This document shows, piece after piece, positions 15,435 through 25,652 of a stretch of DNA of 64,000 nt (positions are counted from its first letter, which is position 1; each line of letters opens with the position of its first letter). A program made the translations under genes and the position numbers. Origin of the DNA: Sphingopyxis sp. H053 (GTDB lineage: Bacteria; Pseudomonadota; Alphaproteobacteria; Sphingomonadales; Sphingomonadaceae); contig NZ_LNRU01000012.1 of the NCBI RefSeq assembly GCF_001468225.1, positions 1 through 64,000 on the forward strand, given 5' to 3'. The notes beneath the pieces are model-generated. The model did not search any database, was not told the DNA's origin, and saw nothing but the letters and a program-made list of their open reading frames with translations.

Positions 15435-17131
15435 AACGCGGCATTCTCGCACTTGTGGGAACCACGTCCGGGGGGCTGGCGCTTGCGGCAGCTGCCGAGC
15501 GCCACGCATTGCGATGCGTTCAGAATGCGGGCGCACTGACCGTCTATGCAGGCGCCGGCATTGCTGACCAAGTGATGGAAAGCGGTGCCCTATTGCTCGG
15601 GGACATTTATTCGCTTTCGGGCGCTACCTGCCACGCGCCCGGCGACGGCTGGGGAAGCTATCTGGCCTTCACCGTCGACGATGCATCGGTCGAGATCGCG
15701 CGCGCCGCGCTCACCGGCATGCCGATCTACTGGACCCGGTTTGAAGACGGCTTTCTGCTTTGGAACGATCTCGAGCTGGTCGCGCCAATGCTTGGCATCG
15801 GGTCATTCGATTGGCAGTTCATCGCCGGGACTTTGGCGTACGCCAATCTGCGGACCGAACGGACCGGGCTTGAAGGTGTGAGCGAGCTATTGCCCGGCAG
15901 CTGTGCCAAGTTTTTGGCCGAGGAGTCAGCTGTCCAGACTTTGTGGACGCCTTGGAAGGCTGTCTCGCAGCCCGATCTTCGACCAGTCGCTGAACTTGCG
16001 CTAGACCTCGAACGTCGGTTCCTTGGGTGCTTGCGAGGCTGGTGTGGGAATCGGAGCGACATCCTGCTCGAGCTGTCGGGCGGACTCGACTCTTCGATCG
16101 TCGCGGCAGGCCTGTCATCGGCGCAAGCCAATTTCTCTGCCGTCACTTTCGTTTCGTCCGGTGCCGACGGCGACGAGCGTCCCTACGCGCGCGCCGTCGC
16201 GGCGCATTGCGGTGCTGAGCTTCTCGAAATGCCCCACGCGGATACCGGCATCGATCTGGTATCGCTACCGCCTGTCCTTCACGCGCGGCCCTCCGCCTAT
16301 GGCGTGCTCGGCGGGATCGACGATGCCTTCGAATCGGCGTTCCCCGTTTCCGATGCCGCGATCTTCGGGGGCATCGGTGGGGACAATATCTTCGATTTCG
16401 ACACGAGCGTCGCGCCGATCCTCGACGCCTTTCGTCATTTCGGGCCGCGGCGCCCTGCATTCGAGACGATGCGCGACGTCGCGCGCGCGGGCGATGCAAC
16501 GGTCTGGCAGGCCGCTCGCTTGGCGTATCGGGCGGTGCGGGACGGCCCGAGCGGCTGGCGCCGTGAGACCGGCTTCTGCGTCGCGGACCAGGTGCCGGCC
16601 TCGCCGCCGGCTCATCCCTGGGATGCGGGCGAGGAGGATGCGCCGCGCGGCAAGCGCAACCATGTGCGCGCGCTTCGGCGCATCCTCGACTTCGTCGACC
16701 GGCCGCGCCGCTGGCGGGACCGCGATGTCGTAGCGCCGCTGCTTTCACAGCCGGTGGTAGAATTTTGCCTTACTGTTCCGAGCTGGGCGTGGGTGAGGGG
16801 CGGTCGCGACCGCGCGGTTGCCCGCGCCGCATTCGCGTCGCGACTTCCGCCGGAGGTCGTTTGGAGGCGCGGCAAAGGGCGGCTCGATTCCCTCTGTACC
16901 GCAAGCTATCTTCGCCAGCGCGGTGCGCTCGCCGACCTCCTGCTCGGCGGGCGGCTGGCGGAACGCGGGCTGCTGGACAAGCCTGCGATCGAGACCTACC
17001 TCGCGCACGATCTCGTCGAGGGCGACTTCGCCTATTTCCGGCTGCTCGAAATCGCCGATGTCGAACGTTGGGTGCGGTCGGTAGAAGCCTCGCCCTTGAT
17101 GGGGCCGAGCAGCCGCCAGCGACGATACTGA
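15431..17131 (+). CDS. lasso peptide macrolactam synthetase (asparagine synthase-like C protein)
   Basis: 566 residues. An N-terminal glutamine-amidotransferase-like domain without the catalytic Cys2 (it starts MKRGILALVG) is followed by the asparagine-synthetase domain. That domain has the ATP-pyrophosphatase loop SGGLDSS at residues 216-222 and FGGIGGDNIFDFD downstream. It adenylates the Glu8 side chain and closes the ring on Gly1. The last 100 bases overlap the convergent isopeptidase gene. Confidence 0.87.
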   Translation: MKRGILALVGTTSGGLALAAAAERHALRCVQNAGALTVYAGAGIADQVMESGALLLGDIYSLSGATCHAPGDGWGSYLAFTVDDASVEIARAALTGMPIYWTRFEDGFLLWNDLELVAPMLGIGSFDWQFIAGTLAYANLRTERTGLEGVSELLPGSCAKFLAEESAVQTLWTPWKAVSQPDLRPVAELALDLERRFLGCLRGWCGNRSDILLELSGGLDSSIVAAGLSSAQANFSAVTFVSSGADGDERPYARAVAAHCGAELLEMPHADTGIDLVSLPPVLHARPSAYGVLGGIDDAFESAFPVSDAAIFGGIGGDNIFDFDTSVAPILDAFRHFGPRRPAFETMRDVARAGDATVWQAARLAYRAVRDGPSGWRRETGFCVADQVPASPPAHPWDAGEEDAPRGKRNHVRALRRILDFVDRPRRWRDRDVVAPLLSQPVVEFCLTVPSWAWVRGGRDRAVARAAFASRLPPEVVWRRGKGRLDSLCTASYLRQRGALADLLLGGRLAERGLLDKPAIETYLAHDLVEGDFAYFRLLEIADVERWVRSVEASPLMGPSSRQRRY

Positions 17132-19005
17132 TCGGCCTTCGCTGGATCGGGGTCGATCTCGCCTTTGAGCCAGAAGCGGAACCAGTCGAGATTGCGCTCA
17201 TAGGCCGCGAGCTTCTGGCGGGGTTCGACCTTCAGATGCGGGGCGAGGGGGAAGAGGTGGGTCTCGCCGAGACCGTTGGTAGCAAGCTTGCTCATCAGTT
17301 CGGCCGACTGGCGCGCTTCGCTCTCGGGAAGTTGCAGCAGCATCGGCGCCGTGATCATATCAATATTGAGCGCGGCCGAAAGCGCCTGCCACTCGGCAGG
17401 TTCGGTATCCGGCGGGCCGAGCTTCCAGTTCTGCCGGATATTGCGGGCGAATGTCTCGCGGCCCGGGCGAGCATTGTACCAGTAATACGTGGGTTCGATC
17501 TGGACCGAGGCGATCGAAACCGCCTTGAGAAGATCGCTGTGCATGGCAGTCCATACCGCAACCTCGCTTCCGAAGCTGAGACCGCCCATGCCGACGCGGC
17601 TGCGATCTATCGTTCCGCGCCGGTCGAGGGTGTCGATCGCGGCCCGCACGGCTTCCATGCCGATCTGGTAGCGATCCTGCGCGATCTCGCCGCCTGGGAG
17701 GACGTCGATGCAGAGCGATGCGATGCCGCCCGCGGCAAGCGCGCGCAGAGGCCATTCGTCGCCTGTTCCGCCGCGCAGATATCCATTGCAGCGATAGTAG
17801 GTGACGAAGAGCGGCAGCCGCCCGGGGATCTTCGGGCGGATGAGTATGCCCGACGCACGGCTGCCGCTCACCTGCCACGCGATCGTTTCGACAAGGAGCC
17901 CGTCGCGGCCAGGAAATGAATTTGGGGAATCGATGATCTTCTTGCGGCCAGAGGCCTCGATCCGGACGAGGCGGGGTGAGACCGACGCGGCCGCCTCGAC
18001 GCAAAAGATTGCTTTTTCGCCTGCAGCGCAGGGCTTGCTGTCGCTCCGCCCACTCGAGAGCTGTCCTGCCGAGACCGCGATCATCTTGAACTTCGCCGAC
18101 GCGGGCGTCCACACATGCAGGGTCGTTTGGCCCGATTGGGCGCGGAGTGCGATCAGGACGCGGCCGTCGGCAAGCCCGCTCCGCCATGCGATACGCTCCG
18201 CATCGTTCGGGCAGCCGCTCGCCGCGACGCAGACGCCGCGCTGCCGAAGAATGCCGCGGAGGCTTTCGGGGATGTCCGGCCCGGGCGCCGGCTTGAGCAG
18301 GGCGCGTTCAGCGTCGTTCGCCGGGCGCTCGCTGGTGCCGGATGCGTCTCGGGCAACGACAGCGCGCGGTGTATCTTCGAGCAGCGGCACGCGGTCGAAC
18401 CAGTCACCAGAGAAGCGCTGCGTCGAAGGACGTCCATTGATTGAGGCGCCGCGATAGAGGGGTTGGGCAAGATCGACGCGCGCGTCGAACAAGATACCGG
18501 TGTCGCGCTCGGCCTCCTCTGCCCGCGCGATCGCATCGCGCGGAGGTCCTTCGCGCGAGATGACGGTACCGTCAGCGGCGATGGCAAAGGCCTCGATTTC
18601 GCCTTCGCTTGGCCCGATCTCGTGGAATCCCGACCCGTCGATGGGACTCACCCACAGGCCGATTCGTCCGTCGACAAGGGCACGGACAACGACTGCCTTG
18701 CCGTCGGGCATCCATGTGGCTTCGCCGGGCAGGACGCTCCCGGCGTCGTTCCACATCGCGGTGCCGAGTCGTCCGAGCGCGCGGGGAGGGGCGGTGGCGT
18801 CCGTGGGCGCTAGATACCAGTCGATATCGATCCGGTTGGTGACGGTGGATGGGCGCTCGACCCGATAGGCGATCCAATTTCCGTCAGGAGAGACCGCGAG
18901 CCCCGACAGGTCGGCAATCTCGGCGATTTCGCGCGGGGTCGTCTGGCTGGCCGCGGGCGATGCCGCGGCCAGGAGACAGCCGAGGATCGCGGCTTTGCTC
19001 ACCAT
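17032..19005 (-). CDS. lasso peptide isopeptidase (S9 family)
   Basis: 657 residues from the ATG at 19005, which begins a signal peptide (MVSKAAILGCLLAAASPAASQ). The upstream in-frame extension lies inside the receptor gene. The beta-propeller-like N-terminal region is followed by an alpha/beta peptidase domain with the nucleophile in GMGGLSFGSE and a C-terminal His in PLAPHLKVE. The acidic residue may be the Glu in LPESEA; isopeptidases such as AtxE2 are recalled to use Glu here. It cuts the isopeptide bond and linearises imported lassos. Start and receptor stop overlap, so translation is coupled. Confidence 0.82.
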   Translation of the reverse strand: MVSKAAILGCLLAAASPAASQTTPREIAEIADLSGLAVSPDGNWIAYRVERPSTVTNRIDIDWYLAPTDATAPPRALGRLGTAMWNDAGSVLPGEATWMPDGKAVVVRALVDGRIGLWVSPIDGSGFHEIGPSEGEIEAFAIAADGTVISREGPPRDAIARAEEAERDTGILFDARVDLAQPLYRGASINGRPSTQRFSGDWFDRVPLLEDTPRAVVARDASGTSERPANDAERALLKPAPGPDIPESLRGILRQRGVCVAASGCPNDAERIAWRSGLADGRVLIALRAQSGQTTLHVWTPASAKFKMIAVSAGQLSSGRSDSKPCAAGEKAIFCVEAAASVSPRLVRIEASGRKKIIDSPNSFPGRDGLLVETIAWQVSGSRASGILIRPKIPGRLPLFVTYYRCNGYLRGGTGDEWPLRALAAGGIASLCIDVLPGGEIAQDRYQIGMEAVRAAIDTLDRRGTIDRSRVGMGGLSFGSEVAVWTAMHSDLLKAVSIASVQIEPTYYWYNARPGRETFARNIRQNWKLGPPDTEPAEWQALSAALNIDMITAPMLLQLPESEARQSAELMSKLATNGLGETHLFPLAPHLKVEPRQKLAAYERNLDWFRFWLKGEIDPDPAKADQYRRWRLLGPIKGEASTDRTQRSTSAISSSRK

Positions 19006-21935
19006 CGGATGGTGGCCTGGAGCGACATCATGCGGCCGAGCGGGCTCGCCTTCTCGGGGTCGTAGCCGAGCGCGGACGACACGCTGCGGTTGTTCACATA
19101 GGGCGGATCCTTGTCGAACAGGTTGGTGATTCCAAGGCTGAGCCGCAGGCCCCGCCCTTCCACGCCATCGCCGCCCCCGATGCGCTGCGAGATGCTGAGG
19201 TCGAACGTGGTCCAAGAACCGACCCGCTCCATCGGCGTCACGACCTGGTTGAGATAGCCGTCGATGTAGTTGACGAAGGCATTGGCCGAGAAGCCGCCCG
19301 TCGCCCAACCGAAGCGACCGCGAAGGCGCCATTTGACCGGCTTGGCATAGGTGCCGACGACATCGACCTGCGGCCCGCCCGGAGTCAGTTGCTGTTTTAT
19401 CGAGAAGATATGCGTGCCCGCGATGCCGAGGTCGAGCGTTCCGCCCGCGAATGCGGGGGAATAGCCGACATCGAAATCGATCCCGCGCTGGCGTTCGGCG
19501 GCGAGGTTGCGGATGCGACCGTCCAGGATCGCGGCGACCTGGCCCGGCGCGATGTTTGCTGCGTTCACGAAGCTGGGACGTGCGAAATATCCCTCTACCA
19601 GTGCCAGCGACGGATTGTCGGTGATCAGCCCGCCGAAGCGCGCCCGGTCGACAAGAAAGCGGGTGTAATCCTCGCTCGCCGTCCCGATGCGGTCGCGATA
19701 GTCGACGTCATAATAGGTGACCGACGCCTTGAAACCGGCAAGCGACGAGGGGGCGACGTCGATGCCCGCGGTCCAGGTCGTCGCTCTTTCGGGACCTACG
19801 TCCGGTGCATAGCCGAACAGGCCGAGTATGTTGGTCGTGCCCGTCGGCGAAGCGGGGTCGGGGACCGCTTCGGTCTGAAACAGCGAAATCGCCTCGCCGA
19901 TGAGCTCGTCGAAGGCGGGCGCGCGGAAGGATTTTCCGTAGGACCCGCGCAGCGCAATGCCCTGGAACGGTTCCCATCGGACGCCGACCTTGGGATTTTC
20001 GCTTCGGCCGACGTCGCTGTATTTCTCGGCGCGCCCGGCCAACGAAATGTCGAGCCTGCGGAAACCCGGCATCCCGTTATCCGGCCCGAAGACCGGCACG
20101 AGCAGTTCAGCATAGGCTGCGCGAACCTTCCGCACGCTCGGAATGATGTCGAATGGGTCGGTGAAGGGCGTCGCGAGGCTGAATCCGTTGACGGTGTAAT
20201 AGTCGAAATTCTCGCGGCGATACTCCGCGCCGATCGCGAGCCGGACCTCGCCGCCGGGCAGGCGGAAGAGCGGGCCGTCACCGCGGAGCGCCGCCGACCA
20301 GCTTTCGAAATCATTGACCGACTGGAATGTGCCGCGAATGCTGTCGATGGTGACCGGATTGTTTGCGGTGCCGTTTCCGAAGACGTTGAATGCGGTTGCT
20401 CGGTTGGTGTCGGCAAGCGCCGCAGCAAGGCGCGGGCGATTGACGAGATTGGCCTTGTTCGCGATGCCGCGCTGATGGCCATAGGCGCCGCCGACCTGCA
20501 CGCGCCAGCGGCCAATTTCCTGGTCGAAGCCCGCTGAGGCGGTGAGGCCGCGCGCCCGGCCGCTGTCGATCTGCGGTCCCAAGTCGTTCACGAAGCGATA
20601 GGCGACGCTGACCGGCTGGTTCGTGCCGATCGGATCAACGTAGAAAGGATTGGTAACCGGCACCCGCGCGGCCTGGATGAAGTCTCCGGTACTGACGCGG
20701 CTGTAGCGGCGCTGCGCCGCGAGCGCGCTTGCGCGAAAGGTCAACGTGTCGGTAAGGTCGAATTCGGCAGCGGCATAAAGGCTGTGAATGCGCGTTCTCG
20801 GCAAAATGTCGCTGTTCACGCGACCGTCGTAGCGGTTCTGGACACCTGGAATCAGCTGAGCGGCAGTCAATGCGCGGCCGTCTTGTCCGGCCGGGATGCC
20901 AAACCGCTGTCCATTCGCGGCCGTAATCGTCCCGGGCACCGCGAAGTTGGTCCGATAGTCGGGGCCTCCGAAGGCCCGCAGATCCTCGCGCGCGAAATCG
21001 CGGGAGGCGCCCGCGAGCGCACCGCGCTGCGAGTATTGGTAAGCAAGCACCAGCCGTGCGCCGCCGAAGTCACGACCAAAGATTTGGCCGAACTGCAACT
21101 CGGTCGTATCGCCATCGGCGGTGCCCGCGCGCAGCATTGTCTCGGCTCCCTCGAAGCGACTCCGCATCCGCACGTTCACCACCCCGGCGACCGCGTCGGC
21201 GCCGTAGATCGCCGATGCGCCGTCGATCAGCACTTCGATCCGTTCGACCGCGCCTACCGGGATGAGCGAGATGTCGGCGAAGACGCCGCCGATCCCGCCA
21301 AGCGCTGGGCGCGCATTGTCGATGAGGACGAGGGTCGACGAGGTCCCGAGGCCGCGCAGGTTGATGCTCGAGCCGAAAGTCGAATCCGAACCCCCGCCGT
21401 TCCGGGTCGTGGTCGTCGAGACTGCCTCGTTGGGGCCGCCGCCAAATGCCTGTGGCAGTGATTGGAGCATCTGCTGAACAGTGCCATAGCCGCTCTTTTC
21501 GATGGCTTCGCGGTCGATGGTGACGACCGGAGAACCGGTCGGTCCTGCACCGCGAATGCGCGAGCCTGTAACGATGATCGCTTCGCCGTTCGTCTCAGTC
21601 GATCCAGTCTCCCCGGCATCGACGTTTCCCGAGCGAAGGACCCATGCGCCTTCGACGAGTTCGATCGTCAGGCCCGTGCCGGTGAGGAGTCGGGAAAGGG
21701 CGGCGTCGGGAGAGAGTCGCCCGCGGACACGGTTGCTGCGTCGGCCTTCGAGCAGGCTCGAAGCCGCGATGACCTCGCGGCCGGAAATGTCCGAATATTT
21801 GCGAAGTGCGTCGCTAAGGCGCTGACCCTCGATATTGTAGGTCTGCTCGCCCGTCTGCGCACACGCGCTGGGTGCATAGAGTGCGGTCGCCGAGACGCCC
21901 GAAGCCAGAACGGCCGCGAAAAATTTCATCGTCAT
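18999..21935 (-). CDS. TonB-dependent receptor with STN domain (lasso cluster)
   Basis: 978 residues. A signal peptide (to about residue 26) leads into an STN secretin/TonB short domain (residues about 34-100, YNIEGQRLSDALRKYSDISG). The plug follows, starting GEAIIVTGSRIRGAG, with a beta barrel to the C terminus ending TIRW. STN receptors sense ligand and signal through FecR and FecI, both encoded directly upstream. In sphingomonad lasso loci this receptor is thought to import the lasso peptide or a siderophore-like ligand. The isopeptidase follows by overlap. The start has GGGAGGG 8 bases upstream. Confidence 0.85.
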   Translation of the reverse strand: MTMKFFAAVLASGVSATALYAPSACAQTGEQTYNIEGQRLSDALRKYSDISGREVIAASSLLEGRRSNRVRGRLSPDAALSRLLTGTGLTIELVEGAWVLRSGNVDAGETGSTETNGEAIIVTGSRIRGAGPTGSPVVTIDREAIEKSGYGTVQQMLQSLPQAFGGGPNEAVSTTTTRNGGGSDSTFGSSINLRGLGTSSTLVLIDNARPALGGIGGVFADISLIPVGAVERIEVLIDGASAIYGADAVAGVVNVRMRSRFEGAETMLRAGTADGDTTELQFGQIFGRDFGGARLVLAYQYSQRGALAGASRDFAREDLRAFGGPDYRTNFAVPGTITAANGQRFGIPAGQDGRALTAAQLIPGVQNRYDGRVNSDILPRTRIHSLYAAAEFDLTDTLTFRASALAAQRRYSRVSTGDFIQAARVPVTNPFYVDPIGTNQPVSVAYRFVNDLGPQIDSGRARGLTASAGFDQEIGRWRVQVGGAYGHQRGIANKANLVNRPRLAAALADTNRATAFNVFGNGTANNPVTIDSIRGTFQSVNDFESWSAALRGDGPLFRLPGGEVRLAIGAEYRRENFDYYTVNGFSLATPFTDPFDIIPSVRKVRAAYAELLVPVFGPDNGMPGFRRLDISLAGRAEKYSDVGRSENPKVGVRWEPFQGIALRGSYGKSFRAPAFDELIGEAISLFQTEAVPDPASPTGTTNILGLFGYAPDVGPERATTWTAGIDVAPSSLAGFKASVTYYDVDYRDRIGTASEDYTRFLVDRARFGGLITDNPSLALVEGYFARPSFVNAANIAPGQVAAILDGRIRNLAAERQRGIDFDVGYSPAFAGGTLDLGIAGTHIFSIKQQLTPGGPQVDVVGTYAKPVKWRLRGRFGWATGGFSANAFVNYIDGYLNQVVTPMERVGSWTTFDLSISQRIGGGDGVEGRGLRLSLGITNLFDKDPPYVNNRSVSSALGYDPEKASPLGRMMSLQATIRW

Positions 21936-22022
21936 TCATCCCTCCCGTGCGGCCGATTTTGGCCGTCTGAAGGGAAAAAATGACGGGGGCTCCGAACACC
22001 CTATGGGTTTTTCTTGGGTGTC

Positions 22023-22943
22023 CTACTCGGATTTCGCGCCGAGAATCGGTCCGTTCGCACCGAACTCGACCTTGAGATCGAGCGCGGCGCCGAGCTTCAG
22101 CGCAAGTTTCCGGGCATCGGTCATGTCGAAGCGTCCCGTCACCTGCAGCGATGCCAGCGCCGGATCGGCCAAGCTGATCTTGACGCCATTCTCGCGGCCA
22201 GCGCGGTCGAGGATCGCGCCAAGCGGGAGATTGTCGGCCCACAGTGATTTGGCCGGGGCGTTCGCCTCCTCGCTCTTGATCGTCTGGGGGCCGGTCGACC
22301 TGACCTCGGCGCGTTCGCCGGGGCGGAGGCGAAGTGCCTTTCCGCCTTCGAGGCGCCGCACTTCGACCGAGCCTTCGACCAGCGCGATGCGCGGAACATC
22401 CGCGCGGAGATCGACCTCGAAGATGGTGCCGAGCGCGCGCGTGACCGAATCTCCGGCCTCGACGAGAAAGGGACGCGACGCGTCGTGTGCGACCTCGAAC
22501 CTGGCTCGGCCGTCATACAGAATGACGCGGCGTTCGCCGTCCGAGAAGCGCGTCTCGATGCGGGCGCCGTCCATCAGCGTCACGCGCGTCCCGTCGGCGA
22601 GCTGGCTCTCGCCTTGCGCCGAATTGGTGGCGATGATCGGCTGATCGCTGTCGCGGCCGACCAGATACCAGGCGAACCCGACCGCGATCACCGCAGCGAG
22701 AATTGTGGCAAAAGCCCATCGCCGCCCGCCGGGTTCACGCTCCCGGGCATCGGCCCGAACATCGGCCTCGATCCGGGACGGCGACATCGCCGCAGACCAG
22801 TTCCAATTGTCGCGCGCTTCGTCATAGGCCTTGGCGTTGTCCGGCTTGGCCAGCCATTCGTCGAACGCCGCCCGGTGCTGGTCGGCATCGGGGCCCATCA
22901 TCTTGTCGAGCCAGGCGGTGGCTTCGCTTTCGGCGCGGCTCAC
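22023..22943 (-). CDS. FecR-type anti-sigma regulator
   Basis: 306 residues, GTG start in a GTGA overlap with the sigma gene. An N-terminal cytoplasmic anti-sigma part (DUF4880-like: WLDKMMGPDADQHRAAFDEWLAKPDN) is followed by one membrane helix (about 76-93) and a periplasmic FecR domain (LADGTRVTLMDGARIETRF). A secretin-like C-terminal repeat (LPLGAILDRAGRENGVKIS) is present. It carries the receptor signal across the inner membrane to the sigma factor. Its gene lies 87 bases before the receptor gene. Confidence 0.85.
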   Translation of the reverse strand: MSRAESEATAWLDKMMGPDADQHRAAFDEWLAKPDNAKAYDEARDNWNWSAAMSPSRIEADVRADAREREPGGRRWAFATILAAVIAVGFAWYLVGRDSDQPIIATNSAQGESQLADGTRVTLMDGARIETRFSDGERRVILYDGRARFEVAHDASRPFLVEAGDSVTRALGTIFEVDLRADVPRIALVEGSVEVRRLEGGKALRLRPGERAEVRSTGPQTIKSEEANAPAKSLWADNLPLGAILDRAGRENGVKISLADPALASLQVTGRFDMTDARKLALKLGAALDLKVEFGANGPILGAKSE

Positions 22944-23518
22944 TGCTTACCCCGCGCGCGCTTGATGGCGGCAAGGGCTTTGGTCATGTGGCTTTCGACC
23001 GTCTTCACGCTGATTCCCTTGATTCGAGCGATCTCGGGATAGCGTAGTCCTTCGAAGCGATGCATCAGGAAAATCTCGCGCGTGAGCGGAGATAGCCTCG
23101 AAATGGCTCTTTCTGCCCGGCGAAGGACGTCGCGCGCTTCGAGCGCGGCGTGCGGGTCGCTCGCTCCCTCATGCTCGTCACTGAAACTGTCGTGCTGCGA
23201 CCGGTGACGGCGCCCGTCGGCGCGACCATATTCGGCGAGGAGCATCCGGGCGCTCTTCACGAGATAGGCTCCGGGGCCTTCGACCAGCGCAGCGAGGCCG
23301 CCGCGCGCGCTCGCAAAGCGGCTGAAGACTTCCTGCACAAGGTCGCCGACATCTTGGGTCGGCGCGCGGCTCTTGAAGAAGCGGGTTATTTGGGGGCGGT
23401 GTTCGGAGTAGATCGCCTCGATGCGCGCCGATCGGCCGAAGCGCTCCCAATCCTCTGGCGGCAAGGGGTCGCCGCCGGCAATACCCGGTCGCTCGCTGTC
23501 CTTGTCCTCGAAGTCCAT
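22940..23518 (-). CDS. ECF sigma factor, FecI type
   Basis: 192 residues from the ATG at 23518, which has GGAAGG upstream; a TTG further upstream (23584) is less likely. Region 2 reads IYSEHRPQITRFFKSRAPTQDVGDLVQEVFSRFA. Region 4 reads LSPLTREIFLMHRFEGLRYPEIARIKGISVKTVESHMTKAL, split here for reading. Together with FecR and the STN receptor it forms a cell-surface signalling unit that probably transcribes the receptor-isopeptidase genes when the ligand is bound. The 272 bases upstream (23519-23790) hold no gene; promoters were not resolved. Confidence 0.85.
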   Translation of the reverse strand: MDFEDKDSERPGIAGGDPLPPEDWERFGRSARIEAIYSEHRPQITRFFKSRAPTQDVGDLVQEVFSRFASARGGLAALVEGPGAYLVKSARMLLAEYGRADGRRHRSQHDSFSDEHEGASDPHAALEARDVLRRAERAISRLSPLTREIFLMHRFEGLRYPEIARIKGISVKTVESHMTKALAAIKRARGKQ

Positions 23519-23790
23519 ACCTGCCGCCTTCCCGTTCGGGACGAAGGCGGCAAGCCGGGCGTTGAGAACTTGCTTAGCGAACAAGCGCCGCCGCCTTTAG
23601 CCCGAGGGCTTGGACATGCGCAGCGGCCACCCGGCAGGATGGAATAGGAAAACTAAGCTAAGCAGGTTCTCACGCCTGGCACCGTGCGCCTTGCCCGATG
23701 CACCTCAAAGCATAGCTTTGCCCCTGTCGCTTGCAAGCCGGCTGTGCGGAGATAGGTCCAGATCGAGTCAAATTCCTGCGGACCGCGAGG

Positions 23791-25449
23791 CTATTTCGCG
23801 CCCTTTAGTTCGTCGTCGAGTGAGCATTCGGTGACCATCCCCGAAAGGTCGGGAAGGGCGGGCAGCCCCGAGGGGCCGGGTCCCGTGTCTGGCTTGAAAG
23901 CAGGCATCATGAACGACGGGAAATTGAACTCTGGAGGATTTTCGGCCGCGAGCGTCTTGCCGACCTCGGCGAACGGGTGTTTGAAAAAATGTTGGTTGAG
24001 CGCGTCGGCGATACCCTTTTCCTTTCCGGCACGCGCCAACGCAAGAACCGCATCCCCGTCCTTCCAGTCGATCGGCGCCTTGGACCGCTTGGCCTTTTCT
24101 TCCTTGAGAAGATAGAGAGCGTCGGCATCGATCGTTCCGCTCGTCCATATCTCGAAGCGATGTTCGGCTTCTCGTAGGGCGGCATGGTTCGCATAGTGCG
24201 CACGAAAGATCGGAATCTTTTTGAGCCAGATTTCGACCTCAGCGCGCGACAGTGATCCGCCGGGCTCTTTGCCTTTACATTCGATCGCTGTCACCGCGCT
24301 CGACTGCTGGGTGATGGCCTGAACGTCTATGTCCGCGGTCTGGCCGGTCGCAGGATTTCGCGCGGTAACCCCCATATCGATAGAGATAGCGCTTCGCCGG
24401 GCGAGGTAGCCGACCACTAACTCGAATAGGATGCCGCGCAGGTTGAGGCTGCGTCCCTCGATGTCGAGCAAATTGTCGAGGAGGTATGTGAGCCGCTCAG
24501 GACTGGACGATGCATATTTGGCGGCATTTTTTAGGACTTCGCATAGTGACGCAATCGCCACCCCAACCCGTTTGCCGAACAGATCTTTCGGCGTGGCGAG
24601 CATCACGCCCGCGGCATGGCCAGCCTTCATTGCTTCGCCGGTAAATTCTTCCGCGACAATGATCGACAACACCCCGATATTCTTGAGGGTCGCCTTGAGC
24701 ATCCTCGCCTTGCGGATGAAGAACTGGATTTCGTCGGCGGTAAGCCGCCCCTCAGCGAACACGTCGGCGACAATGAAGCCGGGCTTGCCGCCGGGACCCT
24801 GGAGCGGAAGCAGGTAGCTCGGGCCGGCGAAATCGAAGGCGAAGGGGCCGATGGGCTGGAGTTCTTCGTCGCCGCGGATGCGGATCAGATTGTAGCTCGC
24901 AAATCCGATCTTCCTCGCCCATTCGCGCATTCCGTCGAGCAGAATCCCCTCTGTGAGGTCGCGGGCCCTTAGTCCGGCAGGCGTGCCGAAAGCCAGCGAC
25001 GGCGCGAGCTCGAAACATCGGCCGTGGTCGATATTATGTATTTCCTTGATGAACCCTGCGGCGATCAGGCGTTGCGCGACCGTCTCGACCGGCAGCTGTC
25101 CGCGCTGCGGGATGACCGTCGCGCCGCTGATCGACGCGAATTGGTCGGCACGGATGAGGCCGCCGCGTGCGATCATGCCATCGACCGATGCAGCGAAGAC
25201 CGAATTGGTCGCGCGCATGTCGCGAATGAAATTCTGCCAGAAGCGTTCGCTGTTCCGATCCTTGTCGAGATAGAGAAAGGCTTCGCGCTTGGGCAGCATC
25301 GGGACTGGAAAGCGGCGTATCGGTTTTGCGACCCGAGCGACGCGCTGGCGCGCTGCCTCTGGGCTCGCTCCGGCAGCGACGAGCGCCTCGACAATCAGCG
25401 ACGAGCGCGATGGGCCATGCTCTGAAAGATATTGCGCGATGGTGGTCAT
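23791..25449 (-). CDS. winged-helix plus PD-(D/E)XK-like nuclease protein (function unknown)
   Basis: 552 residues. The N-terminal segment SEHGPSRSSLIVEALVAAG...AARQRVARV looks like a winged-helix. The C-terminal third carries a restriction-endonuclease-like motif: acidic TADIDVQ, then AIECKGKEPG (E-x-K type) about 20 residues later. The middle has no recognised domain. An AT-rich promoter region lies upstream. It stands alone between the lasso sigma gene and a lipid kinase gene. The design suggests a DNA-binding nuclease, possibly of a defence or toxin type; this is an inference. GTG at 25461 is an alternative start. Confidence 0.55.
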   Translation of the reverse strand: MTTIAQYLSEHGPSRSSLIVEALVAAGASPEAARQRVARVAKPIRRFPVPMLPKREAFLYLDKDRNSERFWQNFIRDMRATNSVFAASVDGMIARGGLIRADQFASISGATVIPQRGQLPVETVAQRLIAAGFIKEIHNIDHGRCFELAPSLAFGTPAGLRARDLTEGILLDGMREWARKIGFASYNLIRIRGDEELQPIGPFAFDFAGPSYLLPLQGPGGKPGFIVADVFAEGRLTADEIQFFIRKARMLKATLKNIGVLSIIVAEEFTGEAMKAGHAAGVMLATPKDLFGKRVGVAIASLCEVLKNAAKYASSSPERLTYLLDNLLDIEGRSLNLRGILFELVVGYLARRSAISIDMGVTARNPATGQTADIDVQAITQQSSAVTAIECKGKEPGGSLSRAEVEIWLKKIPIFRAHYANHAALREAEHRFEIWTSGTIDADALYLLKEEKAKRSKAPIDWKDGDAVLALARAGKEKGIADALNQHFFKHPFAEVGKTLAAENPPEFNFPSFMMPAFKPDTGPGPSGLPALPDLSGMVTECSLDDELKGAK

Positions 25450-25652
25450 GGTCGATGTCACACTGCTTAATTTATTAATTTAACTACCCTGTGCCTCCTC
25501 GTTTTTCAACCTTCGATATGAACTCAAATTTTTCAAATACTTAACGAGACGATTTTTGGACGTCCGCGCGGCGCGATGTCACAGAGCCATTTCGAACGAC
25601 TGAAAATCGTCGCCGCACGCTGCAGCCGCAACTGCGCTGGGCCTTCGCTCGG

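Noticed and set aside
18999-19332. N-terminal extension of the isopeptidase reading frame up to 19332
   Set aside because: The extra 109 residues overlap the receptor gene and have no protein-like pattern; the ATG at 19005 begins a clear signal peptide.
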